The notes under the pieces: generated by a model
What the model saw: only the letters and a program-made list of their open reading frames with translations
What the model was told of the DNA's origin: nothing
The model's database searches: none
In this document: in pieces, positions 25,012-33,258 of the stretch
How the letters are laid out: the number at the start of each line of letters is the position of its first letter
How positions within the stretch are numbered: the first letter of the stretch is position 1
Program-made: the position numbers and the translations under genes
From: Saccharopolyspora sp. NFXS83
GTDB lineage: Bacteria; Actinomycetota; Actinomycetes; Mycobacteriales; Pseudonocardiaceae
Assembly (NCBI RefSeq): GCF_026241095.1
Contig: NZ_JAPFGB010000008.1
Span: 124,001 to 188,000, forward strand
Length of the DNA stretch: 64,000 bases
Direction of reading: 5' to 3'

Positions 25012-25895
25012 ACGAGATCGGACTGCTCGGCGCGTTCCTCGGCGGGCTGCTGACCTTGATCAGCCCGTGCTCGGCGATGCTGCTGCCGTCCTTCTTCGCC
25101 TACGCCTTCGACGGACTCGGCAAGCTAGTCGCCCGGACCGCGGTCTTCTACCTCGGGCTCACCACCACCCTGGTCCCGCTCGGGGCCGCCGCAGGGTTCT
25201 TCGGCGCGCTGCTGACCCAGCACCGCACGACCCTGACCGTGGCCAGCGGCGTGGTGCTGATCGCCCTGGGACTGCTGCAGATCTCCGGCAAGGGCTTCGG
25301 ATTCGCCGCGGCGCAGCGCATGACCGGCCGAATCCGCATTTCCTCCGGGGTGTCGGTGTACGCGCTCGGCGCGGTCTACGGACTGGCCGGGTTCTGCGCC
25401 GGGCCCTTGCTGGGCAGCGTGCTCACCGTCTCGGCCGCCGGAGGTGAGGCGCTCTACGGCGCGATCCTGCTCGCACTGTTCGCACTCGGCATGGCCTTCC
25501 CGCTGTTCCTGCTGGCGCTGCTCTGGGAGCGGCTCCAGCTCGGCGAGCGAGCGTGGTTGCGCGGGCGCGAAGTCACCATCGGCCGCATGCGCCTGCACAC
25601 CACCAACATCATCTCCGGGCTCGTGTTCGCGACCATCGGCCTGATGTTCGTCTTCACCGAAGGCACCGCGAACCTCGGCGGACTGACCGATGTGGACACC
25701 CAGTTCGCGGTGCAGGCGTGGTTGCAGCAGACCAGTGCTGGAATCTCGAACACCGCCGTGCTGCTGGTGCTCGCTGTCATCGCCCTCGCCGCGGTGCTGT
25801 GGAAGATCGCGCGCATCCGCCGTGGGGAGCACAACGGATCATCCGACGACGCGTCCGGCGACGCCACCGTCGCCGCGGGCGAGCGGGAGATCTGA
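25008..25895 (+). CDS. CcdA/DsbD-family transmembrane electron carrier
   Basis: 295 residues with six or more membrane helices. The conserved redox cysteines are C21 in LISPCSAMLLPSFFAY and C130 in VYGLAGFCAGPLLGSVL, the expected pair in helices 1 and 4 of CcdA. A hydrophilic C-terminal tail (RRGEHNGSSDDASGDATVAAGE) is cytoplasmic. CcdA passes reducing equivalents from cytoplasmic thioredoxin across the membrane. The partner is presumably the CPFC protein translated with it. No cytochrome c assembly genes are nearby, so a role in disulfide reduction or repair of exported proteins fits better than haem ligation. Confidence 0.88.
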   Translation: MNEIGLLGAFLGGLLTLISPCSAMLLPSFFAYAFDGLGKLVARTAVFYLGLTTTLVPLGAAAGFFGALLTQHRTTLTVASGVVLIALGLLQISGKGFGFAAAQRMTGRIRISSGVSVYALGAVYGLAGFCAGPLLGSVLTVSAAGGEALYGAILLALFALGMAFPLFLLALLWERLQLGERAWLRGREVTIGRMRLHTTNIISGLVFATIGLMFVFTEGTANLGGLTDVDTQFAVQAWLQQTSAGISNTAVLLVLAVIALAAVLWKIARIRRGEHNGSSDDASGDATVAAGEREI

Positions 25896-26223
25896 CCGGA
25901 ACCGGGAAGCACTTCAGGTGCCCTCCACGCGCGGCGGGACCCCGCAGTGCCGGTACCTGCCATCATCTGTAGTTGCCGGCCACGGCAGTGCCGCTTGGGA
26001 CACCAGCGAAGTGATCACTCGATGAGCCTTGGACATGGCGATGCCGAAGAAGGACCAGGTGCGTGCTATCGCCGTCGTCCGGGCAGTTGGCCGTCAACGA
26101 TGTCGCGGGAGCTGTTCCACAATGCCGCGACGCGGGGCGGACGTCTGGACTACCGGACATCGGTCGCAGCGGCACGCCGGTTGGAAAACTCGTCGGCTGA
26201 GGCAGGGCCAAGCTCGCTGCCAG
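25896..26223. other. Non-coding gap after ccdA-like gene
   Basis: About 330 bp with no supported gene, promoter or clear hairpin. Frames here translate to Arg-rich shadows. It lies downstream of the integrase remnant (which reads leftwards) and may contain further decayed parts of that gene that I could not recognise. Confidence 0.4.
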
Positions 26224-26465
26224 CTAATCAGCGGCTGCGGCAGCATGCACACCCGCCGGGGCGACTTCGGCGGCGAGGGTGGAGAACCAGTCGACGAGGG
26301 TGGCTCGGGTCAGTTCGTCCGTCGTCGAAGGCTTGCCATGACGCTCAAGCCAAGCGGCGAAGAACCGCGGCGCCTGGCAGTGGAGTTTGACGGTCCGGCC
26401 GCTCGGCCTTCGGCGCGCAGGTACCGGGCGAAGGACCGTTCAAGAGCATTGAGTGATCCGCTCAT
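26224..26465 (-). pseudogene. Frameshifted N-terminal remnant of a tyrosine recombinase/integrase
   Basis: Read leftwards from the ATG at 26465: MSGSLNALERSFARYLRAEG, then a one-base frameshift near 26392-26398, then TVKLHCQAPRFFAAWLERHG, KPSTTDELTRATLVDWFSTL and a TAG at 26224. This is the SAM-like, core-binding N-terminal domain of Xer/phage-type tyrosine recombinases (L-x-x-W-L ... L-x-x-AT ... V-x-x-W). The catalytic domain is missing. Identification is by pattern only. The 5' end is repeated in decayed form at 21303-21381. Confidence 0.6.
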
Positions 26466-26488
26466 CGGCACAGGATCTCCGGCGAGTG
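26395..26488 (-). repeat. Copy 2 of integrase 5'-region repeat
   Basis: The better preserved partner of 21303-21381, in the same orientation and 5.1 kb away. It covers about 20 bp upstream of the remnant integrase ATG and its first 22 codons. Outside this block the flanks show little similarity. Confidence 0.6.
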
Positions 26489-26516
26489 GGCGCTGTGCTA
26501 GCTGCCGCGGGGTTGA

Positions 26517-27545
26517 TCAAGCCTCGTTTTCGCTGTTCAAGGCCTCCAGCGAGGCCTTGCGGGAGCGGGTCGGTTCGCCGGGCATCTTCGGGTAGTCCGG
26601 TGGGTACGGGAGTTCGCCGAGGTCTCGGTCGCGGCGGTCGCGTTCGAACCAGTCGAGGGCGACGTCGAGGTCGTGGGCGACCGCGTCCAGGTCGCGGTGC
26701 GGATCGCCGTGGTCGGCCAGCAGCGCGGGGACCGTGGCGAGGTCGAAGTCGTCCGGAGCGACCTCCGGCAGCTGCTCCCAGGTCAGCGGCATGGACACCG
26801 TCGCCGCCGGGGTGCCGCGGATCGACCAAGCCGAGGCGACCGTGCGGTCCCGGGCGGCCTGGTTGAAGTCCAAGAAGACCCGCTGGCCGCGGTCCTCCTT
26901 CCACCAGGCGACGGTGGCCTGCCGCGGAATCCGGCGCTGCACCTCCCGCGCCAGCGCGATCACCGCGTGGCGCACCTGGATGAAGTCCCACCGCGGCGCG
27001 ATCCGCACCAGCACGTGCACGCCCCGGCCGCCGGAGGTTTTCGGGAAGCCCACCAGACCGGCCTCCGCCAGCACCTCGCGCAGGACCCCCGCGACCTCGA
27101 CCGCCTCCGCGTACCCGGTACCGGGCTGCGGGTCCAGGTCGATGCGCAGCTCATCGGGGTGTTCGACGTCGGCCGAGCGCACCGGCCACGGGTGGAAGTC
27201 CAGCGTGCCCAGGCCCGCCGCCCACGCCAGCACGGCGGGCTCGGTGGGGAGCACGCTGTCCGCGGTGCGGCCGGACGGGAAGGTCACCCGCACCGAGCGG
27301 ACCCACTGCGGAGCGCCCTTCGGCACCCGCTTCGCGTAGAACGGGTCGCCGGTGACGCCGCCGGGGAAGCGCTTCAACGTCGTCGGCCGATCCCCGATCG
27401 CGCGCAGCAGCGGCTCGGCGACCGCGAGGTAGTACCGGACGACCTGGAGCTTGGTGAAGCCCCGCTCCGGGAAGTACACCTTGTCCGGGTGGGACAGGCG
27501 CACCGTCCTGCCCTCGACGTCGAGTTCCAGCGGTGAATCGGCCAT
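26517..27545 (-). CDS. Stand-alone LigD-type polymerase domain protein (PolDom)
   Basis: 342 residues. It matches the primase-polymerase domain of LigD: HPDKVYFPERGFTKLQVVRYY, TLKRFPGGVTGDPFYAKRVP, FHPWPVRSADVEHPDELRIDLDPQPG (DxD metal-binding pair), FPKTSGGRGVHVLV, AWWKEDRGQRVFLDFNQAARDRTVASAWS and a PLTWEQL end. These enzymes fill gaps and add ribonucleotides during non-homologous end joining. As a free-standing protein it resembles the mycobacterial homologue encoded next to LigC. Here the LigC gene is at 4455, with the PKS locus and a scarred region between them. Its N-terminus is at a clear ATG, 92 bp from the next gene. Confidence 0.9.
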   Translation of the reverse strand: MADSPLELDVEGRTVRLSHPDKVYFPERGFTKLQVVRYYLAVAEPLLRAIGDRPTTLKRFPGGVTGDPFYAKRVPKGAPQWVRSVRVTFPSGRTADSVLPTEPAVLAWAAGLGTLDFHPWPVRSADVEHPDELRIDLDPQPGTGYAEAVEVAGVLREVLAEAGLVGFPKTSGGRGVHVLVRIAPRWDFIQVRHAVIALAREVQRRIPRQATVAWWKEDRGQRVFLDFNQAARDRTVASAWSIRGTPAATVSMPLTWEQLPEVAPDDFDLATVPALLADHGDPHRDLDAVAHDLDVALDWFERDRRDRDLGELPYPPDYPKMPGEPTRSRKASLEALNSENEA

Positions 27546-27625
27546 CCGCGCAGCTTAGGAGCATCCGCCCCCGATTCGCGCGCAAACGCCCGACTCGCCC
27601 CTGCCTGCGCGCACCCCCTCGGCGC

Positions 27626-27631
27626 TACCGT
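27626..27631 (+). promoter_or_regulatory. -10 box for a leaderless gene
   Basis: TACCGT ends 6 nt before the ATG at 27638 and there is no ribosome site between them. Confidence 0.5.
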
Positions 27632-27637
27632 GAAGCC

Positions 27638-27982
27638 ATGGCGCCAGCAGGCCACCCCAGCGGTGATGAGCCCGACACCCCGCGGCACGCGTGGGACGCG
27701 CGGGACCGGTTCGCCGACGACCTGATCGGGCTCGACCCGCACGACCCGGAGGCGCAGGCGTTCGCCGAGCACCTGGAGCGGATGGAACGCCCCAACTCGA
27801 AGGCCACCGTCGAAGGCATGCTCAGCGGCGTGGAGGACTTCGCCCGCTGCGCCAACCGCGCCCAAGGACACCGGCGGGTGATGGTGGTGCTCGTGGTGGT
27901 GCTGATCCTGCTCGGCGTGCTGGTCACGGTGTGGAACGCGGTGGGCTTCATGCTCGGCACGTTCCTGGCGCTCGCCGGTTGA
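27638..27982 (+). CDS. Small single-pass membrane protein of unknown function
   Basis: 114 residues. The N-terminal 80 residues are polar with many His/Asp/Glu/Arg (HAWDARDRFADDLIGLDPHDPEAQAFAEHLERMERP, then a helix VEGMLSGVEDFARCANRAQG). One membrane helix lies at about 84-106 (MVVLVVVLILLGVLVTVWNAVGFML). It is probably leaderless. It lies between the divergent polymerase-domain gene and msrB, and 48 bp separate it from msrB, which has its own leaderless promoter. No family recognised. Confidence 0.7.
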   Translation: MAPAGHPSGDEPDTPRHAWDARDRFADDLIGLDPHDPEAQAFAEHLERMERPNSKATVEGMLSGVEDFARCANRAQGHRRVMVVLVVVLILLGVLVTVWNAVGFMLGTFLALAG

Positions 27983-28018
27983 GCGGGAGCTCACGGGCGC
28001 TCGATCACCGGGAAGGGT

Positions 28019-28024
28019 TAGCGT
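28019..28024 (+). promoter_or_regulatory. -10 box for leaderless msrB
   Basis: TAGCGT ends 6 nt before the msrB ATG at 28031, consistent with a leaderless transcript. Confidence 0.5.
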
Positions 28025-28030
28025 GGACGC

Positions 28031-28453
28031 ATGGAACCGGTTGCGGGCGCCACCCCGAAGGTCGTGAAGTCCGAGCAGGAGTGGCAGGAACAGCTCAACC
28101 CCTACGAGTACGCGGTGCTGCGCGAAGCGGCCACCGAACCGGCTTGGAGCGGCGAGTACGTCGAGACCAAGACCGCGGGCGTCTACGAATGCCGGGCGTG
28201 CGGAACGGAACTGTTCCGCAGCGAGACGAAGTTCGAATCGCACTGCGGCTGGCCGTCGTTCTACGACGCGCGCGACACCGACTCGGTGATCCTGCGCGAG
28301 GACCGCTCGCATGGCATGGTCCGCGTCGAAGTGCTCTGCGCGAACTGCCTGAGCCACCTGGGGCACCTGTTCGAGGGCGAGGGCTACGCCACGCCCACCG
28401 ATCAGCGCTACTGCATCAACTCCGTCGCGTTGCGCCACATCCCGGAGAGCTGA
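28031..28453 (+). CDS. msrB: Peptide-methionine (R)-S-oxide reductase
   Basis: 140 residues, normal for MsrB. The zinc cysteines are C54/C57 (YECRACGTELF) and C103/C106 (VLCANCLSHLGHLF). HCGWPSFYDA and the C-terminal catalytic cysteine C128 in RYCINSVALRHIP complete the signature. It reduces the R-sulfoxide of methionine in oxidised proteins, using thioredoxin. The start is supported by a -10 box at 28019. It converges with the F420-type oxidoreductase gene, with only 4 bp between the stops. Confidence 0.95.
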   Translation: MEPVAGATPKVVKSEQEWQEQLNPYEYAVLREAATEPAWSGEYVETKTAGVYECRACGTELFRSETKFESHCGWPSFYDARDTDSVILREDRSHGMVRVEVLCANCLSHLGHLFEGEGYATPTDQRYCINSVALRHIPES

Positions 28454-28457
28454 CCGG

Positions 28458-29507
28458 TCAGCCGAAGGCCGGCATCAGGTGGTCGGCGATCAGCTCGAGC
28501 TGGTCGGCGGCGCTGAGCACGCCGGGCAAGGTGAGGCCGGTGAACGCCCGCACCAGGGCGGTGTCGGTGACGGCCAGGATCAGGTGGTTCACGCCGGTCG
28601 GGGCGATGTCCCGCTCGATGCGCGCCGCGCACTCCTCGGGCGTGCCCGCGATGGACAACTTCTCCGCGAGCTCCGGCGACGTGAGCTCGTAGGCCCGCGC
28701 GAGATCCCCCGCGCCGACGGCGGCGACGATCTCGGTGAGCGCCTCAGGTTCCACGCCGTTGCGGCGCAACTGCTCGGCGGGCATCGCGGACGCGTAGAGG
28801 CCGATCATGGCCCGCGCGGCCTGCTTCGCGGCGGCACCGTCCGGACCGGTCGCGAACACCACCCACGCCCCGATGTCGAGCTCCCGCCAGTCCCGCCCGG
28901 CCCGCTCGGCGCCGACGCGCACGTGGGCCACCAGGTAGTCGTAGGCCTCCCGGGTGCAGCTCAGCGCGTGGTGCACGCCGTCGGAGATCTCGCCCGCGGT
29001 CTGGAACGACTTCGGGCCGCGCATCGCGCCGAGCTTCACCGGCAGCCGCGGCTGCACCGGCTCCGCGAAGGTGAACAGCCCCTCGTAGCGGTAGAACTCG
29101 CCCGCGAAGGTGATCGACCGCTCGTCCAGGAACGTCCGGATCACGTGGTGCGCCTCGCGCACGCGCGACAGCGGGCGCGTCGTCGTCCAGTCGATGCCGT
29201 ACTGCGCCAGCAATCCGAAGTTGCCGCTGGAGATCACGACCTCGGCGCGCCCACCGGTGAGCTCGTCGAGGGTCGCGGCGGCCTGCGCGATCAGCGTCGG
29301 TTCGCGCAACGTCACCGGCGAGAGGTTCGGGCCGAACCTGATCCGCTCGGTGCGCTCGGCGGCGGCGGCGAACAGCAGCCACAGGTCCTTGTGCCAAGTC
29401 TCGTCGGCCGCGTAGGCGGCGTAGAAGCCCAGCTCATCGGCCCGCTTGATCGTCTCCAGGGATTCGCGCACCGGGTAGTCGGGCAGCATGACGTAGCTGA
29501 AGCGCAT
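28458..29507 (-). CDS. LLM-class (luciferase-like) F420-dependent oxidoreductase
   Basis: 349 residues from the ATG at 29507 (MRFSYVMLPDYPVRESLETIKRADELGFYAAYAADE). An upstream ATG adds eight residues, but the AAAGGG site and family start favour 29507. Motifs of the TIM-barrel LLM fold: RIRFGPNLSPVTLREPTLIAQAAATLDELTGGRAEVVISSG, HHVIRTFL, LPVKLGAMRGPKSFQTAGEISDGVHHAL and IAGTPEECAARI. These enzymes transfer hydride between F420H2 or FMN and varied substrates. The substrate is unknown. It is divergent from the GntR regulator at 29664, a possible regulatory pairing. Confidence 0.85.
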   Translation of the reverse strand: MRFSYVMLPDYPVRESLETIKRADELGFYAAYAADETWHKDLWLLFAAAAERTERIRFGPNLSPVTLREPTLIAQAAATLDELTGGRAEVVISSGNFGLLAQYGIDWTTTRPLSRVREAHHVIRTFLDERSITFAGEFYRYEGLFTFAEPVQPRLPVKLGAMRGPKSFQTAGEISDGVHHALSCTREAYDYLVAHVRVGAERAGRDWRELDIGAWVVFATGPDGAAAKQAARAMIGLYASAMPAEQLRRNGVEPEALTEIVAAVGAGDLARAYELTSPELAEKLSIAGTPEECAARIERDIAPTGVNHLILAVTDTALVRAFTGLTLPGVLSAADQLELIADHLMPAFG

Positions 29508-29663
29508 CGGGGCCCTTTCGACGCCGGCCAAGCCTCAGCACAGTGTCCGACCTGCGGCGGTGGACGCGAACCCGCCGGACGGGTAGATCCGTCTGCTACA
29601 CAGGGTCCCTTCGTGGATCATGTGAAACGGTTCAGCCGAGCTCACCTCGTGGAAGGATCTGCC

Positions 29664-30410
29664 GTGCCCGTCGACGACACGCTGCGCTCGCTGCGGCACT
29701 GGCCCCGACTGCCCGCGCGGGCCGACGCGGCGACGGTGGCGGGCAGGCTCGCCGAAGCCATCGCGCTGGGAGTGCTGCCCGACGGCGAACCGCTCCCCCG
29801 CGGCGCGGACCTCGCGACGCTGCTCGGATGCCCGGAGGAGGCGGCGCGCGGAGCTCTCGGCGAGCTCGCCCGCGACGGGCTCGTGATCGCCTCCGCCGCC
29901 GGGCCGCTGACCCGCCGACCCGCGGATCCACTGCTGGTAGCCGGGGTCGCCAGGCTGCGCGAACTCGGCACGCACGAGTTGCGGGAGATCTCCGACCAGC
30001 ACTCCGCGATGGCCGGTGCCGCCGCGCTGCTCGCAGCGGAACGCGCCACCACCGACGAGATCGACGCGCTGCGGGGACTCGCCGCCGACTTCGCGGCGGC
30101 CACCACCACGGCCGCGCGGCGCAGGCTGGACGGCCGGCTGCACATCGAGATCGCCGCCGCCGCGCAATCGTCCCGGCTGACCCGCCAGGAGATCACGCTG
30201 CAAGCGGAGACCGGTGCGTTGCGCTGGCTGCCGTGGGCCGAAGCGATCCCGCACTCCGGCGAAGCCGAACAGCACGCGGCGATCCTCGGCGCCATCGGTG
30301 CCGGCGACGGGCTCCGGGCCCGCGCGCTCGCCGAGGAGCACGTGCGAGCGGGCATCCGGCGGCTCGTCGAATTCCGCCTGTGGTCCGCGGCGCGGCGGTG
30401 CGCCCGATGA
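29664..30410 (+). CDS. GntR-family (FCD domain) transcriptional regulator
   Basis: 248 residues from GTG at 29664, with AAGGA 8 nt upstream. An N-terminal winged helix (ATVAGRLAEAIALGVLPDGEPLPRGADLATLLGCPEEAARGALGELARDGLVI) is followed by a C-terminal all-helical FCD domain (LREISDQHSAMAGAAALLAAERATTDEIDAL..., RLDGRLHIEIAAAAQSSRLTRQE, EAEQHAAILGAIGAGDGLRARALAEEHV) with the usual histidines for metal or ligand. FadR-like regulators sense small carboxylic acids. It overlaps the Cache protein gene by 4 bp, so the two may act together on a ligand-responsive pathway whose target is not visible. Confidence 0.88.
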   Translation: MPVDDTLRSLRHWPRLPARADAATVAGRLAEAIALGVLPDGEPLPRGADLATLLGCPEEAARGALGELARDGLVIASAAGPLTRRPADPLLVAGVARLRELGTHELREISDQHSAMAGAAALLAAERATTDEIDALRGLAADFAAATTTAARRRLDGRLHIEIAAAAQSSRLTRQEITLQAETGALRWLPWAEAIPHSGEAEQHAAILGAIGAGDGLRARALAEEHVRAGIRRLVEFRLWSAARRCAR

Positions 30411-31111
30411 GCTCCGCCCACGACGCCGCCGAGCACATCGGCTCGCTGCTCGAAGGCACGTTCCAGTGGTGCGCCGAGCTCGGCGAACGACTGCGCGCAG
30501 CGCACGAGGCGACCACGGCGCTGAGCACCGAAGACCTCTCCGCGCTGTGGGAACCGATCTTCGACCGGCTCGACGCCCGCCCCGGCGGACTGGCGGGCAC
30601 CGGCGTGATCCTCGCCGACGGCGTGCTCGCCGACCGCGCGCACTGGCTGGAGTGGTGGCAGCACCGCCCCGGCGACACGCCCCGATTCCTCCAGGTCGAT
30701 CACGACCCGGACAGCGTCGGGTTCTACGACTACGCCAACGCGCCCTGGTTCACCGCGCCCCGCGACTCCGGGCGGGGCGTCGCGGTGGGGCCGTACGTGG
30801 ACTTCGCGGGCACCGACGAGTACCTGGTGACGCTGGCGGTGCCCGTGCACGCCGGGGACCGCTTCCTCGGGGTGGCCGCCGCCGACCTGCGCACCGGCGA
30901 GTTCGAACGCGCGCTGCTGCGCCACCTCGACCCCGGCCTGCCGCCCGCCGTGCTCGTCAACCAGGCGGACCGGGTGATCGCCTCGAACACGCCGCGGCGG
31001 CTACCCGGAGCTCTGCTGACCGCAGGCCCGCTCGCCGCCGACCCGGGCCGGCCGGTGCGCACGGCGGAGCACGTCACCGGCCTGCCCTGGCGGATCGCCC
31101 AGGAACCGTGA
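30407..31111 (+). CDS. Soluble Cache-domain sensor-like protein
   Basis: 234 residues without a signal peptide or membrane helix. A helical N-terminus (HIGSLLEGTFQWCAELGERLRAAHE) precedes a single Cache/PDC-type domain: GVILADGVLADRAHWLEWWQ, DSVGFYDYANAPWFTAPRDSGRGVAVGPYVDFAGTDEYLVTLAVPVHAGDRFLGVAAADLRTGEF and VLVNQADRVIASNT. Cache domains normally bind small ligands outside the cell. A cytoplasmic one coupled to a GntR gene is atypical and suggests a ligand-binding co-regulator (inference). It is translationally coupled to the regulator. Confidence 0.78.
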   Translation: MSSAHDAAEHIGSLLEGTFQWCAELGERLRAAHEATTALSTEDLSALWEPIFDRLDARPGGLAGTGVILADGVLADRAHWLEWWQHRPGDTPRFLQVDHDPDSVGFYDYANAPWFTAPRDSGRGVAVGPYVDFAGTDEYLVTLAVPVHAGDRFLGVAAADLRTGEFERALLRHLDPGLPPAVLVNQADRVIASNTPRRLPGALLTAGPLAADPGRPVRTAEHVTGLPWRIAQEP

Positions 31112-31117
31112 GGACGA

Positions 31118-31813
31118 TCAGGGGAGGCGGGGCAGCAGCTCCGCGGGCGCGACGCGCTTGCCGGTGAAGAACGGGGTCTCCTCGCGGACGTGCTTGCGCG
31201 CCTCGGTGTAGCGCATCTTCCACATCAGGTCGACGATGCGGTGCAGCTCCGGCGCCTCGAACGCGAGGATCCACTCGTAGTCGCCGAGCCCGAACGCGGG
31301 CACCGTGTTCGCCCGCACGTCCGGGTAGTCCCGCGCCGCCATGCCGTGGTCCTTGAGCATGGTGCGGCGTTCCTCGTCGGGAAGCAGGTACCAGTCGTAG
31401 GAGCGCACGAACGGATACACGCAGATGAAGGCGCCCGGCTCCTCACCCATGATGAACGCGGGCAGGTGGCTCTTGTTGAACTCGGCGGGCCGGTGCGCCG
31501 CCACGTTGCTCCACACCGGGTCGGAGGCCTCGCCCAGCGTCGTGCCGCGGCGGAAACCGGCGTAGGCCTCCTGCAAGGCCTCGATCTTCTCCGCGTGCCA
31601 CCAGATCATGAAGTCGGCGTCGGACCGCATGCCCGACAGGTCGTACACACCACGGACCTCGACCCCGGATTCCGCCAGGCCGTCGAGGTACTCCTGGGTG
31701 GCCTGCGCGGCCTTCTCCCGGTCCTCGGGCAACGCGCCCGGCTCGACCTGGAAGACCGACCACATGGTGTAGCGGATCGTCTCGTTGAGTTCGGAATAGT
31801 TCACGCGCGCCAT
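31118..31813 (-). CDS. chdC: Coproheme decarboxylase (HemQ/ChdC)
   Basis: 231 residues of the chlorite-dismutase-like fold. Family segments: [112 protein letters not shown] (the conserved [10 protein letters not shown] loop with the catalytic tyrosine), and a final [21 protein letters not shown]. It turns Fe-coproporphyrin III into haem b with peroxide, the last step of the actinobacterial pathway. It lies 26 bp downstream of the oxidase gene hemY/cgoX, on the same strand as hemE. Confidence 0.94.
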   Translation of the reverse strand: MARVNYSELNETIRYTMWSVFQVEPGALPEDREKAAQATQEYLDGLAESGVEVRGVYDLSGMRSDADFMIWWHAEKIEALQEAYAGFRRGTTLGEASDPVWSNVAAHRPAEFNKSHLPAFIMGEEPGAFICVYPFVRSYDWYLLPDEERRTMLKDHGMAARDYPDVRANTVPAFGLGDYEWILAFEAPELHRIVDLMWKMRYTEARKHVREETPFFTGKRVAPAELLPRLP

Positions 31814-31839
31814 GGCTTCATCGTCCCACCACCGCCGGG

Positions 31840-33258
31840 TCAGCCGGTCGCGAGGTGCCGTGTGATGCCGCTCGCCGCGGCCTCACCGGTCGCCACGCAG
31901 GCGGGCACGCCGACGCCGTGCAGCGCCGCACCCGCCAGCGCGAGGCCGCCGCCGTCGGCCACGGCTCGCTCCACCTCGGCCACCAGGTCGAGGTGGCCGA
32001 CGCCGTACTGCGGCAACCCACCGCCCCAGCGCACCACCGCCGAATCCACCGGTTCCGCCGCCACCCCGGTCACCTCGCGCAGATCGGCCAGGACCCCGCG
32101 CAGCAATTCCGCGTCGGTGCGGCGCAGCAGCTCGGCCTGGCCGGAGCGGCCCACCGAGCCCCGCACCAGCGGCGCACCGCCGGAACCCGTCAGGTGCGGC
32201 CACTTGCGGCTGGTGAAGGTGAAGGCCTTCGCCGTGAACGGAGTGCCGTCGGCGTGCGTCTCGCCGCGGGCGATCAGCGTGCCGGAGGCCGCGGGCAGCT
32301 CGGTGCCCGGTGGCAGCGCGAGACCGAACACGGCCATCGAAGCCAGCTCGATGCGGCCGAGCAGTTCGGACGCGGACGGCACGACGTCGGCGAGCAGCTT
32401 CCGCGCCGCGGGCGGCGGCACCGCGAGCACCACCGCATCCGCCGCCAGCGTCTCCGGGGCGGGCGCCGAACCGATCTCCAGGCGCCAACCGGCGCCGTCG
32501 CGGCGCAGCGCGCGCACCGGGAGCCCCAGCCGCACCCGCGCCGCCGCGGACTTCACCAACGCGTCGACGAACTCGCCGTAGCCGTGGCGGAACGCGCCGA
32601 ACACCGGTCGCTTGGCGCCGTCCGGCGCCGGAGCGGGCAGTGCCGCCGCCGCGGCGGCGGTGATCGACTCGGCGCCGCCGTCGAGCGCGGCGGCCAGTGC
32701 CGGGATCGTCGCGCGCAGCCCGAGGCCGTCCGCACTGCCCGCGTACACGCCGCCGAGCAGCGGCTCGACCAGCCGGTCCACCACCTCGTCTCCCACCCGG
32801 GAGCGCAGCAGCCCGCCGACCGAGACGTCCGCGCCGTCCAGGTGCAGCGGTGGCAGCTCGGCCTCCGCCCGCACCGCCGCCAGCCCGGCGGGGGACAGCA
32901 CGTGCGCCACCGAATCGGCGTGCGCGGGCACGCCCATCACGGTGCCCGCGGGCAACGGGTGCACCGCACCGCCCGCGCGCACTCGCGCGGCGGCCGGGCC
33001 GGGGTGCACCACCTGGTCGGCGAGGCCGAGCTCATCGGCGAGCCGCAGCACTTCGGGGCGTCGCGCCAGGAAGGCCTCCGCGCCCAGGTCGAGCTCGGTG
33101 CCGGCCAGCGGAACCGCGTGCAGCTTGCCGCCGAGCCGATCGGCCTGCTCGAACAGGACGATCTCCGCGTCCGGGCCCAGCGCGCGCCGCAGCCGGTGCG
33201 CGGCGACGAGCCCGCTGACACCGCCGCCGACGACGGCGACCGTGGGCCCGCCGGTCAA
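31840..33258 (-). CDS. hemY: Coproporphyrinogen III / protoporphyrinogen oxidase
   Basis: 472 residues. The FAD-binding GxGxxG is [22 protein letters not shown] near residue 7, followed by [13 protein letters not shown], then [24 protein letters not shown]. The family also shows [20 protein letters not shown], the C-terminal FAD segment with [16 protein letters not shown] and the end [21 protein letters not shown]. In gram-positive bacteria this enzyme (also called CgoX) acts on coproporphyrinogen III, in line with the adjacent chdC. The start is TTG, whose TTGA overlaps the hemE stop, so the genes are coupled. Confidence 0.93.
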   Translation of the reverse strand: MTGGPTVAVVGGGVSGLVAAHRLRRALGPDAEIVLFEQADRLGGKLHAVPLAGTELDLGAEAFLARRPEVLRLADELGLADQVVHPGPAAARVRAGGAVHPLPAGTVMGVPAHADSVAHVLSPAGLAAVRAEAELPPLHLDGADVSVGGLLRSRVGDEVVDRLVEPLLGGVYAGSADGLGLRATIPALAAALDGGAESITAAAAAALPAPAPDGAKRPVFGAFRHGYGEFVDALVKSAAARVRLGLPVRALRRDGAGWRLEIGSAPAPETLAADAVVLAVPPPAARKLLADVVPSASELLGRIELASMAVFGLALPPGTELPAASGTLIARGETHADGTPFTAKAFTFTSRKWPHLTGSGGAPLVRGSVGRSGQAELLRRTDAELLRGVLADLREVTGVAAEPVDSAVVRWGGGLPQYGVGHLDLVAEVERAVADGGGLALAGAALHGVGVPACVATGEAAASGITRHLATG

